This document shows positions 35,390-42,942 of a stretch of DNA of 64,000 nt, piece after piece. Source of the stretch: Pseudomonadota bacterium (GTDB lineage Bacteria; Pseudomonadota; Gammaproteobacteria; Berkiellales; Berkiellaceae). Under the pieces are notes generated by a model. That model saw only the letters and a program-made list of their open reading frames with translations, had not been told where the DNA came from and did no database searches. The stretch is from positions 47,953 through 111,952 of the forward strand of contig JAFECS010000013.1 of the NCBI GenBank assembly GCA_018241965.1, given 5' to 3'. Made by a program: the position numbers and the translations under genes. How positions within the stretch are numbered: position 1 is the stretch's first letter; every line of letters starts with the position of its first letter.

Positions 35390-36190
35390 ATGAAAACCTT
35401 TATTGTCGATCTATTCCATTGCAATCCTGATGATCTTGGCCAAGAAGCTGCCACGCACGATATTCTTGGTACTTCAGAAAGTGGTGTTGCTTTTGCCCAA
35501 TATTATGGCCATGATTATCGTTTATATAGCTGCGAAGATACTGATCATGAATTGAATGTTCAGGATTGGCACGAACAGGATAAAGTCTCATCTCGATTAA
35601 GATTAAAATTAATCGACATCAATGACTTCGATGGTCTTCCAGAGTCGCTCACCCAGGGCCAATGCAAAGTTCGCTTGATTCTTAATGGCCAAGGTTTTAT
35701 TGCTGATTCTTCCGAAGGATCCGATGCAATTGCCGGTCTTAATTCGGGCGAGTTTATCGAAACATTAAAGAATATTTTAGCAAAACTGAATATTAATAAA
35801 AAAAATCATCAGATGGTAGAATTAATTATTTCAGCTTGCACGATGGCTCGTTCAACTGATTTTGTAAATACGTTGTACGGACATTTTGCTGATTATGAAA
35901 ATGAATTAAAGATAATCCTTTTTAAAGAAGTATTATCGTTTGATCGTCGTGGACAATATTGTTCCTTTTTAGATGACGGTGGTTACAAAGCTCAATCTTT
36001 AGAGGAATTAACTCCAGATACAGCTTTGATTTTACAATGCGGGCAGAGCAAAGAAAATATTTTCGAACGTAAAATGCCACTCAATTTTAAATTTAAGACC
36101 CTGGCTCCTGAGCCTTATTTCTCTGAAACACAACAAGATATTGATACTAAAAGAGTTGCCTTAAAGACATCCTTGTCCGTTATCAATTGA
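35390..36190 (+). CDS. Unrecognised 266-aa protein with clan-CD-protease-like pattern
   Basis: No confident family. The middle of the protein (RLILNGQGFIADSS, then AGLNSGEFIETLKNILAKL, then ELIISACTMARSTDFVNTLY) follows the layout of clan CD cysteine peptidases (C80, CHAT, caspase-like): a strand ending in Gly-His-Gly, a helix, then a strand ending in Ser-x-Cys. Here the catalytic His position reads NGQG (Asn99-Gln101), while Cys150 is kept. If the match is real, the protease would be inactive or use another His. No signal peptide. It is divergent from the RhoGAP-like gene across the 202-base gap 35188-35389. Confidence 0.6.
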   Translation: MKTFIVDLFHCNPDDLGQEAATHDILGTSESGVAFAQYYGHDYRLYSCEDTDHELNVQDWHEQDKVSSRLRLKLIDINDFDGLPESLTQGQCKVRLILNGQGFIADSSEGSDAIAGLNSGEFIETLKNILAKLNINKKNHQMVELIISACTMARSTDFVNTLYGHFADYENELKIILFKEVLSFDRRGQYCSFLDDGGYKAQSLEELTPDTALILQCGQSKENIFERKMPLNFKFKTLAPEPYFSETQQDIDTKRVALKTSLSVIN

Positions 36191-36209
36191 TAATATAGTT
36201 TGTTAAAAG

Positions 36210-36698
36210 CTATTGTAGAGCAGACTTTAATTTTAGATAACCACCCTGATTTTGTTGTTGATGGGTAGCTTCCTCTTGCCTTTGCGCCATGCTTGCCGCA
36301 GGGGTAAATGTTTGCGCATTTAATTCTTTAGGATCAATAAATCTCGCAAGAAATCTTTCAATCAATCTCGCATCATCAAATCTACACTCAGCACGTGCTT
36401 TGCTAAGTTCACTTCCAAATAAAGGAATAATTTCACTTTGGCTATTCAGGATCAATGCCAGGCCTGCTCGTTGAATTTCAGGACTAAGCAATGGAATTTG
36501 AACCATCATGTGGGCAACAACTGAAGGAAAAACAACTGCTTCATGCAATACCCTCACCTGCTCAATAAAACTTAAAGAGATCCCTTCGTCTTGCATTCTC
36601 TGTATTAATAAATCCAAACCTTCTGTTTGACCTTTTTTTATACATTTAAAAAAAGTATCCCGAAGTCTTTGGGCAAAATTCTGTTGTGGACCTAGCAT
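36210..36698 (-). CDS. Unrecognised 162-aa helical protein
   Basis: No family recognised. All-helical with a Gln-rich, probably disordered C-terminus (QRQEEATHQQQNQGG). No signal peptide. GAGGT lies five bases before the ATG, so expression is likely. Its first residues, MLGPQQ, recall the MLGAPQS start of the helical-repeat protein at 47370-48905, but the rest does not obviously align. Candidate small effector by context only. Confidence 0.6.
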   Translation of the reverse strand: MLGPQQNFAQRLRDTFFKCIKKGQTEGLDLLIQRMQDEGISLSFIEQVRVLHEAVVFPSVVAHMMVQIPLLSPEIQRAGLALILNSQSEIIPLFGSELSKARAECRFDDARLIERFLARFIDPKELNAQTFTPAASMAQRQEEATHQQQNQGGYLKLKSALQ

Positions 36699-36825
36699 GT
36701 ATACCTCAGTAGTGAGCAGCGATAATGTTAGTCAACTGCTTGTTATAGGTTTATATGCCATAATAACACTAAAGACGAAAAAAGGTAAGTGAAATAGCAC
36801 AGACAGAATGCTGATATAGGCAAGT

Positions 36826-36853
36826 AAAAACAGGCGAATTTTTCACTCGCCTG
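36826..36853 (-). terminator. Rho-independent terminator of the double-glycine peptide gene
   Basis: On the minus strand CAGGCGA (36853-36847) pairs with TCGCCTG (36837-36831) and is followed at once by TTTTT (36830-36826). It sits 14 bases after the stop of the 72-residue peptide gene. Confidence 0.75.
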
Positions 36854-36866
36854 CGCCTGTTTATTA

Positions 36867-37085
36867 TTAACAATAAACACTAACGTTTAATGTCACTTGG
36901 GTAGGATCAAGCCCAGCATCTGTCAGAGCTTGTAAAAATGCCGCTGCATCGAATTTATGCTTATTCAGCAATTTAAGATGTTCGGCAACAATAGGTAAGT
37001 AGTTTAAAGGAATATCTGCATTGTACATTTCAATGCATTTTCCACCAGAGACTTGAACTAATGCTGATGATGATAAAACTTTCAT
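36867..37085 (-). CDS. Double-glycine-leader peptide (72 aa)
   Basis: A small protein with a bacteriocin-type leader. MKVLSSSALVQVSGGKC has the (L/V)xxVSGG pattern cut after Gly-Gly (residues 14-15) by C39-peptidase ABC exporters. The predicted mature peptide is 57 residues and contains exactly two cysteines, Cys17 and the C-terminal Cys72, which could form a disulfide linking both ends. AGGAG lies seven bases before the ATG, and a strong terminator follows, so it is a single-gene transcript. No exporter, immunity gene or modification enzyme is nearby. It might instead be an unrelated short protein with a chance GG. Confidence 0.62.
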   Translation of the reverse strand: MKVLSSSALVQVSGGKCIEMYNADIPLNYLPIVAEHLKLLNKHKFDAAAFLQALTDAGLDPTQVTLNVSVYC

Positions 37086-37226
37086 TTTTTCACTCCTAAA
37101 ATGATTTTTAAAGCCCGTTTATACTAACAGGTTAATCAAAATATTCATCCCTATTAGCGCACTAGGCAAAATTGTTTTCATGGGAAGCTAACAAACTATA
37201 AAGCAAGGTAATTACCATTTTCTTAC

Positions 37227-38273
37227 CTAGATTTTGGCTAACCTTTGTTTATATTTATCATCCATTTTCTTTCTAGAAAGTACTGGGATCATATGAGCAC
37301 TATCACGCATTGAAATGGTTTGTTTATGACCAGCACGTGTAAACATATGAATGGGAATTTGATCATGAGCGGCAAATTCTGCAAGTACTTGAACAGCCGA
37401 CAAAGTCAGTGGTTTTGGATTTTTATTAAACTGATATTCATGAAATTGCGTTAAGGCTTGATCCTTTTGTGCTTTTCTTTTGTTAGATAAGGTCCACACC
37501 GATTCTACAGCAATTTTATCGCAAGCGACATTAGCAATAGCCATAGCGCATTGAATAGGATTGATGCTCACATAAGCAGCATCTTCAATTTTAACCCCTG
37601 CTACATAAGTATTATCTGCTAATTTCAATACCACTGCTTGCCCTCTTTGGCTAGCATAATCAACTGATTCTAGGTTATGTAACCATTCCAATATCTCTGG
37701 ATCCGAAAGTGCTTTACCTTTGCGGATCAATTTAGCTTCAATTTCTTCTACAGCAAGCGGTTTAGGTTGTTTTTCTGAAGGATTTACTAATTCGGGAGCA
37801 AATTGCCTAAAACTAAAGTGATCGGGTAAAGAATCTCCCATAGTCGTTTGTTGATGAGCACCATTGAGGGAAATTGAGTGGATCACAGCGCTAGAAGAGG
37901 CAAATCCTATATTTTGTTGGCGACACTTACCGCAACAAGTCACCTTATTATTAGCAAGTGGTGCAGTATCTCCAGGCTTTAAATGATCAGGAGCGCCCAT
38001 TATCCAGCCTTCTACAATTTCGGCATCTTTACCAAAAGCAGTTACCATGGCAGCAATACAACCTTCTTCAGCATGTGTGCCTAGTCGATGCTCTTCATTT
38101 TCAACATTAACACCTGCAAAATAATAAGAATCATCACCATTATATTTAACACGAAATACCCCGGTAACATCGAAATGAGAAGAAGGATTATAAGGATGGC
38201 CTCTTAGATCTCGTAACCAATGGGTTATTTCTTCTTGAGTAAGTGGTTTATCTGATTTTCTAAATAACTTCAT
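37227..38273 (-). CDS. Tandem cytidine-deaminase-like protein, second half degenerate
   Basis: 348 residues. The N-terminal half has cytidine deaminase zinc motifs: THAEEG (His67, Glu69) and CCGKCRQ (Cys114, Cys117), then DSLPDHFSF, as in Cdd. The C-terminal half repeats the layout (YVAGVKIEDAAYVSINPIQCAMAIANV... SMRDSAHMIP) but lacks HAE and CxxC, as in E. coli Cdd, where the second half is structural. The Pro of the usual PCxxC is Cys here. Likely substrate: cytidine or deoxycytidine, but the divergence and the accessory neighbourhood leave nucleic-acid or other targets open. AAGGAGT lies five bases before the ATG. Confidence 0.75.
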   Translation of the reverse strand: MKLFRKSDKPLTQEEITHWLRDLRGHPYNPSSHFDVTGVFRVKYNGDDSYYFAGVNVENEEHRLGTHAEEGCIAAMVTAFGKDAEIVEGWIMGAPDHLKPGDTAPLANNKVTCCGKCRQQNIGFASSSAVIHSISLNGAHQQTTMGDSLPDHFSFRQFAPELVNPSEKQPKPLAVEEIEAKLIRKGKALSDPEILEWLHNLESVDYASQRGQAVVLKLADNTYVAGVKIEDAAYVSINPIQCAMAIANVACDKIAVESVWTLSNKRKAQKDQALTQFHEYQFNKNPKPLTLSAVQVLAEFAAHDQIPIHMFTRAGHKQTISMRDSAHMIPVLSRKKMDDKYKQRLAKI

Positions 38274-38384
38274 AGAATACTCCTTGTTTCAGATAATTAA
38301 ATAACTTTCATGGATGTCCATGATAAGCCGTGCTAAAATAGCATAGTTTTTTTAATGAATTAAATTGATTAATAAGGCGTTTAC

Positions 38385-38735
38385 ATGCAAAAAAAATATA
38401 TCTTGATTACTTTGTTTAGTTTATTTATTTTTTTTACACAAGGTTGTAGCCATACGCCAACCCTTGGCGAAGATATGATTGAACAAGGCGATAGTACCAA
38501 ATCCTTAGGTAAAAAATGGAATCACGGAGAAGCGCTGGTCAAAAAAGGCCATAAAAGTATTGAACAAGGCGAAGCGATGATTAAAAAAGGTGAAAAATTA
38601 ATTGATAAGGGGCATGATAAAATAAAAAATGGTAGAAAGCTGATCAAAAAAGGTAATAAGTTGATGCAAAAAAGTGAAACGTCATATCACCATGTCATCA
38701 CATCAGAAAATAACAATGAGGATATTCAAGATTAA
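38385..38735 (+). CDS. Lipoprotein with seven glycine-led heptad repeats
   Basis: 116 residues. Signal peptide KKYILITLFSLFIFFTQGC with a lipobox at Cys21. Residues 48-96 are seven consecutive 7-residue repeats: GEALVKK, GHKSIEQ, GEAMIKK, GEKLIDK, GHDKIKN, GRKLIKK, GNKLMQK. The consensus is G-x-x-x-hydrophobic-x-x, very rich in Lys. They predict a single amphipathic, positively charged helix on a lipid anchor. No known family recognised. A perfect 7+7-base palindrome (TCATGGA/TCCATGA at 38308-38323) lies in the promoter gap shared with the deaminase-like gene. Confidence 0.72.
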   Translation: MQKKYILITLFSLFIFFTQGCSHTPTLGEDMIEQGDSTKSLGKKWNHGEALVKKGHKSIEQGEAMIKKGEKLIDKGHDKIKNGRKLIKKGNKLMQKSETSYHHVITSENNNEDIQD

Positions 38736-38751
38736 AAGGCATAGCGCATTC

Positions 38752-38943
38752 TTAGGGTTGTTCATATTCGGGATGCGCTTCTAACACCGCTAATAATAAA
38801 TTTCTTTTCTCCATATAAGCAGCACGAGCATTCGCATAAACTGCATCGCGTCTTTTTTGAGCATGCATTTGCATCATGGCATTGTATAGTTCTGTGACTT
38901 CTTTTTTTAACTGCAAATAATCCTCTTTGCTGATGTTATTCAT
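38752..38943 (-). CDS. Small helical protein coupled to the P-type ATPase (63 aa)
   Basis: MNNISKEDYLQLKKEVTELYNA... is a predicted two-helix, coiled-coil-like protein with no membrane segment. Its ATG overlaps the ATPase stop codon (ATGA at 38943-38940), which indicates translational coupling. It could be a regulatory subunit of the ATPase, but no family is recognised. The overlap makes it a real gene more likely than its length alone would suggest. Confidence 0.6.
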   Translation of the reverse strand: MNNISKEDYLQLKKEVTELYNAMMQMHAQKRRDAVYANARAAYMEKRNLLLAVLEAHPEYEQP

Positions 38944-41273
38944 GAAGATGTCTCGATATAGGATAAAATCATCACTTTGATCAAATCATTAATGACTAAA
39001 CATGAAAATGCGCTGCCCAAAATAACTATTATGATTATATCAAACGATAAAGGAGACATCCCAAACCAACCAAAAATAGCTACCATCAAACCAAGAAACG
39101 CAACAATCCCTTGCATGGCCAATAACCAGCTGCCAGGGGAAGATGACCAAAAATATTTTCTTTCTCGTATAGAAAAAAGCGAAAATAAAGTCATAAACAA
39201 TAACAGATCAAATGCATAAGTACGCATTTCGTGACTTGCTGCGCCAATGTGGTAAATTTTTAGCCCAATAAATAACAGCAACAGGGATTCAGCTATCATC
39301 AGTACACCAAGTATTGTTGCAAGTATGGCTAAAGGCCCAATATTCCAGGTATCTGGTTTAAGAGAAATGGTCACCGCATCTGAAGATAAAGCAATTTTAG
39401 CAAAATCGGTAATCAATACAATAAATAACATGGCTACAGCAGAGATCACAAATTCATCTGTCATCAAATAAGCACCCACTACAAAACCAGCTTTTAACAC
39501 CGCACCGCTTATTTTACTGACAACCCAAGTCAAAATGCGTTGATAAACAGTTCTTCCTTGGGTAATTAAAGGTAAAATGCCAAACAACCCTTCCGTGGTT
39601 AACACAACACTGGCTGCCGCTTTTGCAATATCTGTGGCATTACTCATCGCAATGCCTACTTCAGCTTTTCTTAATGAAGGTGCATCATTCACCCCATCTC
39701 CTGTCATGCCAACTATTTTGTCTTTGGCTTGCAACATGGCTATGGTTCTAAATTTTGTTTCAGGCAAAATTTCTGCTAAACCATCATTCTGTTCAAGCAA
39801 AGTCGATAAATTGTTCTCTTGAGCTGTAACTTTACTCATCTTTGCTAAGCCTATACGCGATGCAATCGATTGAGCAATGGTAATGGAATCTCCGGTGAGC
39901 ATGATGACGCGTAAACCCATTCGGTGCAAACTGGCTACCAATGATGCAGATTCTTCTCGTGGCGGATCTTCAAAAGAAATAACACCAAGATATTTTATCT
40001 CTGTGCCTGTTTTAAGCATTAACGCAAGCGTGCGCCTTCCTTGCGCTTCTTGCATTTTAACGAGTTGTTCGGCTAAGGCCACATTCGGATCCTCAATGGC
40101 TAAACTCGTAATAATAGAGACAGAACCTTTAATGATCACCTGTTGTACACCACTATCTGTCACATAAGCTTCTGAACGATGTGTATGACTTGAAACTAAA
40201 ACATATTTCTCTGTTTTCCACTGCGAAGTATTAATGCCTTCATTTTTTGCTTTCAATAAAATAGCATCATCCAAGGGATCATTCACTGACATATCTGAGC
40301 CCATGGCAGCAAATCGTAGCAATTCATTCTCAGTAATCATCGGTGCAGGTATTAAAGCTGCAACCGTAATTTTCCCTTGGGTAAAAGTGCCTGTTTTATC
40401 TACACAGAGCACTTCCATCGTCCCTGCATCTTCTGCAGCGCTTAAACGCTTGACTAACACCCCTTCTTTTTCGAGTTCCCGGGCAGCAAATGCAGTGCAT
40501 ACAGAATACATCACCGGCATCGCCACAGGCACTGATCCCATTAAAAGTACTAAGCTTAACAACAATAACTCTGAAAAATCGCTTTCTTGAAAAAATGAAG
40601 CAATAAGTAAGATGCTCACTGATATTGTTAAAATAACAAAAAGCCAACGTACCAATTTTGCTACAATATCATCGACATGATGCTTACGATGTGCTGTTTG
40701 CACCAAAGTGATAGTTTTTCCATAAAATGTTTGGGCACCAATGGTCTTCACCGTGCACAAACACTCTCCCTTTGTCACCAGTGAACCAGAATAGATTAAG
40801 GCCCCTCTTGGCTTCCTAATATCTAAACTTTCACCAGTTATGGCGGACTGATCAACAGAGATTTCACCTTGACTCACCTCCATGTCTGCCCCAATAAAAT
40901 CTCCTTGTGATATTTTAACAACATCACCCGGAAGTAATTCACGTGTTTTAAGCGATTGCCAATGACCATTACGCAAAACCCGCGCATTAAACTGCAGCTT
41001 TTGCTGTAACAAGGCAACTGCATGTTCTGCTCTTTGTTCTTGAACAAAAATAATAACGGCATTCAAAAGCAATAATGAAAATGCTACGGCGGCATCAAGG
41101 TGACGTTCAAGAACAAATGATAGCACAACGATAAGCTCAATAATCCAAGAAGAAGGGCCCCAAAATTTTTTCAAGAAAAGCAACAAGCGATTAGGCTTTG
41201 CTTTTTTAACTTCATTGAAGCCATATTGGGCTCGAAGAGTGTTAACTTGATTATCGTTTAAACCTTTGTTCAT
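38940..41273 (-). CDS. P3A-type (plasma-membrane proton) ATPase
   Basis: About 777 residues from ATG 41273; an ATG at 41306 would add 11 residues. Motifs: SAITGES (actuator), phosphorylation site DKTGTFT (Asp ~292; the usual form is DKTGTLT), MLTGDS, and GDGVNDAPSLRKAEVGIAM. The M4 segment SVPVAMPVM and the absence of heavy-metal Cys-Pro-Cys or calcium-site residues point to the proton-pump subgroup of plants, fungi and some bacteria. It may pump protons out in acidic conditions, such as a phagosome. A 63-residue gene overlaps its stop. Ion specificity is inferred. Confidence 0.85.
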   Translation of the reverse strand: MNKGLNDNQVNTLRAQYGFNEVKKAKPNRLLLFLKKFWGPSSWIIELIVVLSFVLERHLDAAVAFSLLLLNAVIIFVQEQRAEHAVALLQQKLQFNARVLRNGHWQSLKTRELLPGDVVKISQGDFIGADMEVSQGEISVDQSAITGESLDIRKPRGALIYSGSLVTKGECLCTVKTIGAQTFYGKTITLVQTAHRKHHVDDIVAKLVRWLFVILTISVSILLIASFFQESDFSELLLLSLVLLMGSVPVAMPVMYSVCTAFAARELEKEGVLVKRLSAAEDAGTMEVLCVDKTGTFTQGKITVAALIPAPMITENELLRFAAMGSDMSVNDPLDDAILLKAKNEGINTSQWKTEKYVLVSSHTHRSEAYVTDSGVQQVIIKGSVSIITSLAIEDPNVALAEQLVKMQEAQGRRTLALMLKTGTEIKYLGVISFEDPPREESASLVASLHRMGLRVIMLTGDSITIAQSIASRIGLAKMSKVTAQENNLSTLLEQNDGLAEILPETKFRTIAMLQAKDKIVGMTGDGVNDAPSLRKAEVGIAMSNATDIAKAAASVVLTTEGLFGILPLITQGRTVYQRILTWVVSKISGAVLKAGFVVGAYLMTDEFVISAVAMLFIVLITDFAKIALSSDAVTISLKPDTWNIGPLAILATILGVLMIAESLLLLFIGLKIYHIGAASHEMRTYAFDLLLFMTLFSLFSIRERKYFWSSSPGSWLLAMQGIVAFLGLMVAIFGWFGMSPLSFDIIIIVILGSAFSCLVINDLIKVMILSYIETSS

Positions 41274-41351
41274 GTATGGAATTATCCCCAGTGCTCCTTG
41301 AGGCATTTTTTTCTTTGTTACATAAAGTATTCTACATTAGCTATAGGGAAC

Positions 41352-41870
41352 ATGAATTTTGGAAAGAAAATGTTAACAAGGACTGTTTGTATTATCATAC
41401 TGGCTATAACTTTTGCTCCCCTTTATGCAAAAGAATCCACAAAAGATAAACACGAAACAAAATGCAGTGCCCTCAAAGATGGCCACCAATGCCACTTAGT
41501 GAAATCAGGGAACATTAAATTAAAAATAAATTCAGAAGAATTAGATCGCAAAAAAATCGCTCTTAAAACCCACCAAGATAAAATTGCTGGCGATTTACAT
41601 TTATATCATTCCCATATATATGATGATCATACCTACAAAGATGTCATCCAAGGTGAGTTTTTGCTGGATAATCATACTGAACATAATGCGCATGTACAAT
41701 ATCAACTCTTACTGAAAGACAAAATTGGCCTTATTGCCAAAACAGTAGGTAGCATTCATTTACCTAAAGGTGCCAAACAACCTATACGTTGCTCTAACAT
41801 TCCTTTAAGTGCCAAAGAAATTAAAAATATTAATAGCTATGAAATCCGCTTAGTGACATCTAAACTATAA
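41352..41870 (+). CDS. Unrecognised exported protein (172 aa)
   Basis: Chosen ATG 41352 gives a clean signal peptide (KKMLTRTVCIIILAITFAPLYAKES); ATG 41370 is an alternative, and an upstream in-frame ATG at 41298 would spoil the signal and overlap the divergent ATPase start. The mature part has several Cys/His residues (HETKCSALKDGHQCHLVKSG), a DLHLYHSHIYDDH stretch and a beta-rich C-terminal half with PIRCSNIPLSAKEI. The His/Cys clusters could bind metal, but no family is recognised. The stop overlaps the convergent F-box-like gene by 6 bases. Confidence 0.65.
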   Translation: MNFGKKMLTRTVCIIILAITFAPLYAKESTKDKHETKCSALKDGHQCHLVKSGNIKLKINSEELDRKKIALKTHQDKIAGDLHLYHSHIYDDHTYKDVIQGEFLLDNHTEHNAHVQYQLLLKDKIGLIAKTVGSIHLPKGAKQPIRCSNIPLSAKEIKNINSYEIRLVTSKL

Positions 41871-42362
41871 CTTTGCTTTCGTTAATTGGTAATTTTTAGG
41901 TGGTTGGCGATGAAGGTAGACATAGTTAATATCTTTTAACCATTGCTTATGCATGGTTAAAACCAGCTCTTTATTTACGCCCTCAGATGGTTTTTCGAGT
42001 TTACGATAAAGATCTCTTATAGGTTCTTCCAGCAAAGGGCCCAGACTATTTAAAATGACCACTTTTTCCTTGAATATCGACGTAATCCCTTCTAACTGCA
42101 TGTTGATAAATTTTTCCAATTTTTCTTGTGATTTTTTATCTGCGAATTCTGGATATTTTTTGATAATCTCTCTTTCTAAACGATTCCGTAGCGCGCTTTC
42201 ATAAGCGCTTTTAAATTTTTTGCATACTACCCTAAAACCTGGAACATAAGCAGTATGTTTTGAGGCATGCGCTAAAATGATTTCAAACACCTCAACAGGG
42301 AGCTTTAAAATGTCACTTTGGGTTGCATTATGTTTGGCATTCAATTGAGCGGCAGTGAGCAT
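41865..42362 (-). CDS. F-box-like protein
   Basis: 165 residues. Residues ~18-57 (DILKLPVEVFEIILAHASKH then PGFRVVCKKFKSAYESAL) follow the F-box pattern LPxE...I..xL/A...  VCKxFKSxx. F-box domains bind Skp1 and bring proteins to SCF ubiquitin ligases, a system bacteria lack. Legionella and relatives deliver F-box effectors into host cells. The remaining residues form helices that may bind a substrate. No signal peptide. AAGGT lies six bases before the ATG. The F-box call rests on the pattern alone and should be treated as probable. Confidence 0.68.
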   Translation of the reverse strand: MLTAAQLNAKHNATQSDILKLPVEVFEIILAHASKHTAYVPGFRVVCKKFKSAYESALRNRLEREIIKKYPEFADKKSQEKLEKFINMQLEGITSIFKEKVVILNSLGPLLEEPIRDLYRKLEKPSEGVNKELVLTMHKQWLKDINYVYLHRQPPKNYQLTKAKL

Positions 42363-42381
42363 AAAATTACCTTAACTTAAT

Positions 42382-42642
42382 TTAAGTATTATCCCAAATA
42401 TACCCAAGGGTTGTGCCAAACACAGCACCAATACAACCACCGCCCACACCACCAACAGTGGCGGCATTTTCAAGTGTGCCATGAAATAAGCTCAGAAGCG
42501 GATATTTATGAGAAACGTAATACACCGCTAAACCAGCCCCTAAGACTGTGCCTATTGCTGTACCAATTATAAAACCATCGAACATATTGTCATTATTTGC
42601 ACCAAAAACTTGAATGGATTCTTGTTCATTAAGGTCACGCAT
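42382..42642 (-). CDS. Bacteriocin-like peptide with Gly-Ala leader (86 aa)
   Basis: The start MRDLNEQESIQVFGA closely resembles double-glycine leaders of class II bacteriocins (MRELNxxEIxxVSGG), with Gly-Ala at residues 14-15, a known variant. The following 71 residues are glycine-rich and hydrophobic (DGFIIGTAIGTVLGAGLAVYY and VGGVGGGCIGAVFGTTLGYIW), like pore-forming or GxxxG-packing bacteriocins. AAGGTG lies five bases before the ATG. Its gene starts 19 bases before the F-box-like gene on the same strand. No exporter or immunity gene is seen; a membrane protein of other function is the alternative. Confidence 0.66.
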   Translation of the reverse strand: MRDLNEQESIQVFGANNDNMFDGFIIGTAIGTVLGAGLAVYYVSHKYPLLSLFHGTLENAATVGGVGGGCIGAVFGTTLGYIWDNT

Positions 42643-42672
42643 ACTGACACCTTATTACAAAGCAAAATTAAG

Positions 42673-42750
42673 CGTCATTCTGAGCGTTGCGAAGAATCTC
42701 AATTATTCACTTTGAGATCCCTCGTCGCTTTGCTCGTTCGGGATGACGAC
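42673..42750. repeat. Dispersed repeat family B, copy 2
   Basis: An imperfect inverted repeat: GTCATTCTGAGCG ... GAATCTCAA, then TTGAGATCCCTCG ... CGTTCGGGATGAC. Its right half is the reverse complement of the ends of the copy at 30891-30960. It fills part of the divergent gap 42643-42942, which otherwise holds only the promoters of the two flanking genes. Confidence 0.65.
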
Positions 42751-42942
42751 GAGATTAGTTGAAAATCAACAACATTATACCTAGCACTCTGACTTTCTGT
42801 ATAGTAATAACTTTACATTTACGATAAGCTGTCGTTTTTTACGCATGAACGGTCTATCCACGATTTCTGAATAAATTATCAGAAGAAATGTGACCTACCC
42901 TGAACTATGTTTTGATGATATTTCGCATTTTGGAGGTGTTCC

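Noticed and set aside
41298..41351. Upstream start for the exported 172-residue protein
   Set aside because: It would overlap the ATPase 5' end and bury the signal peptide.
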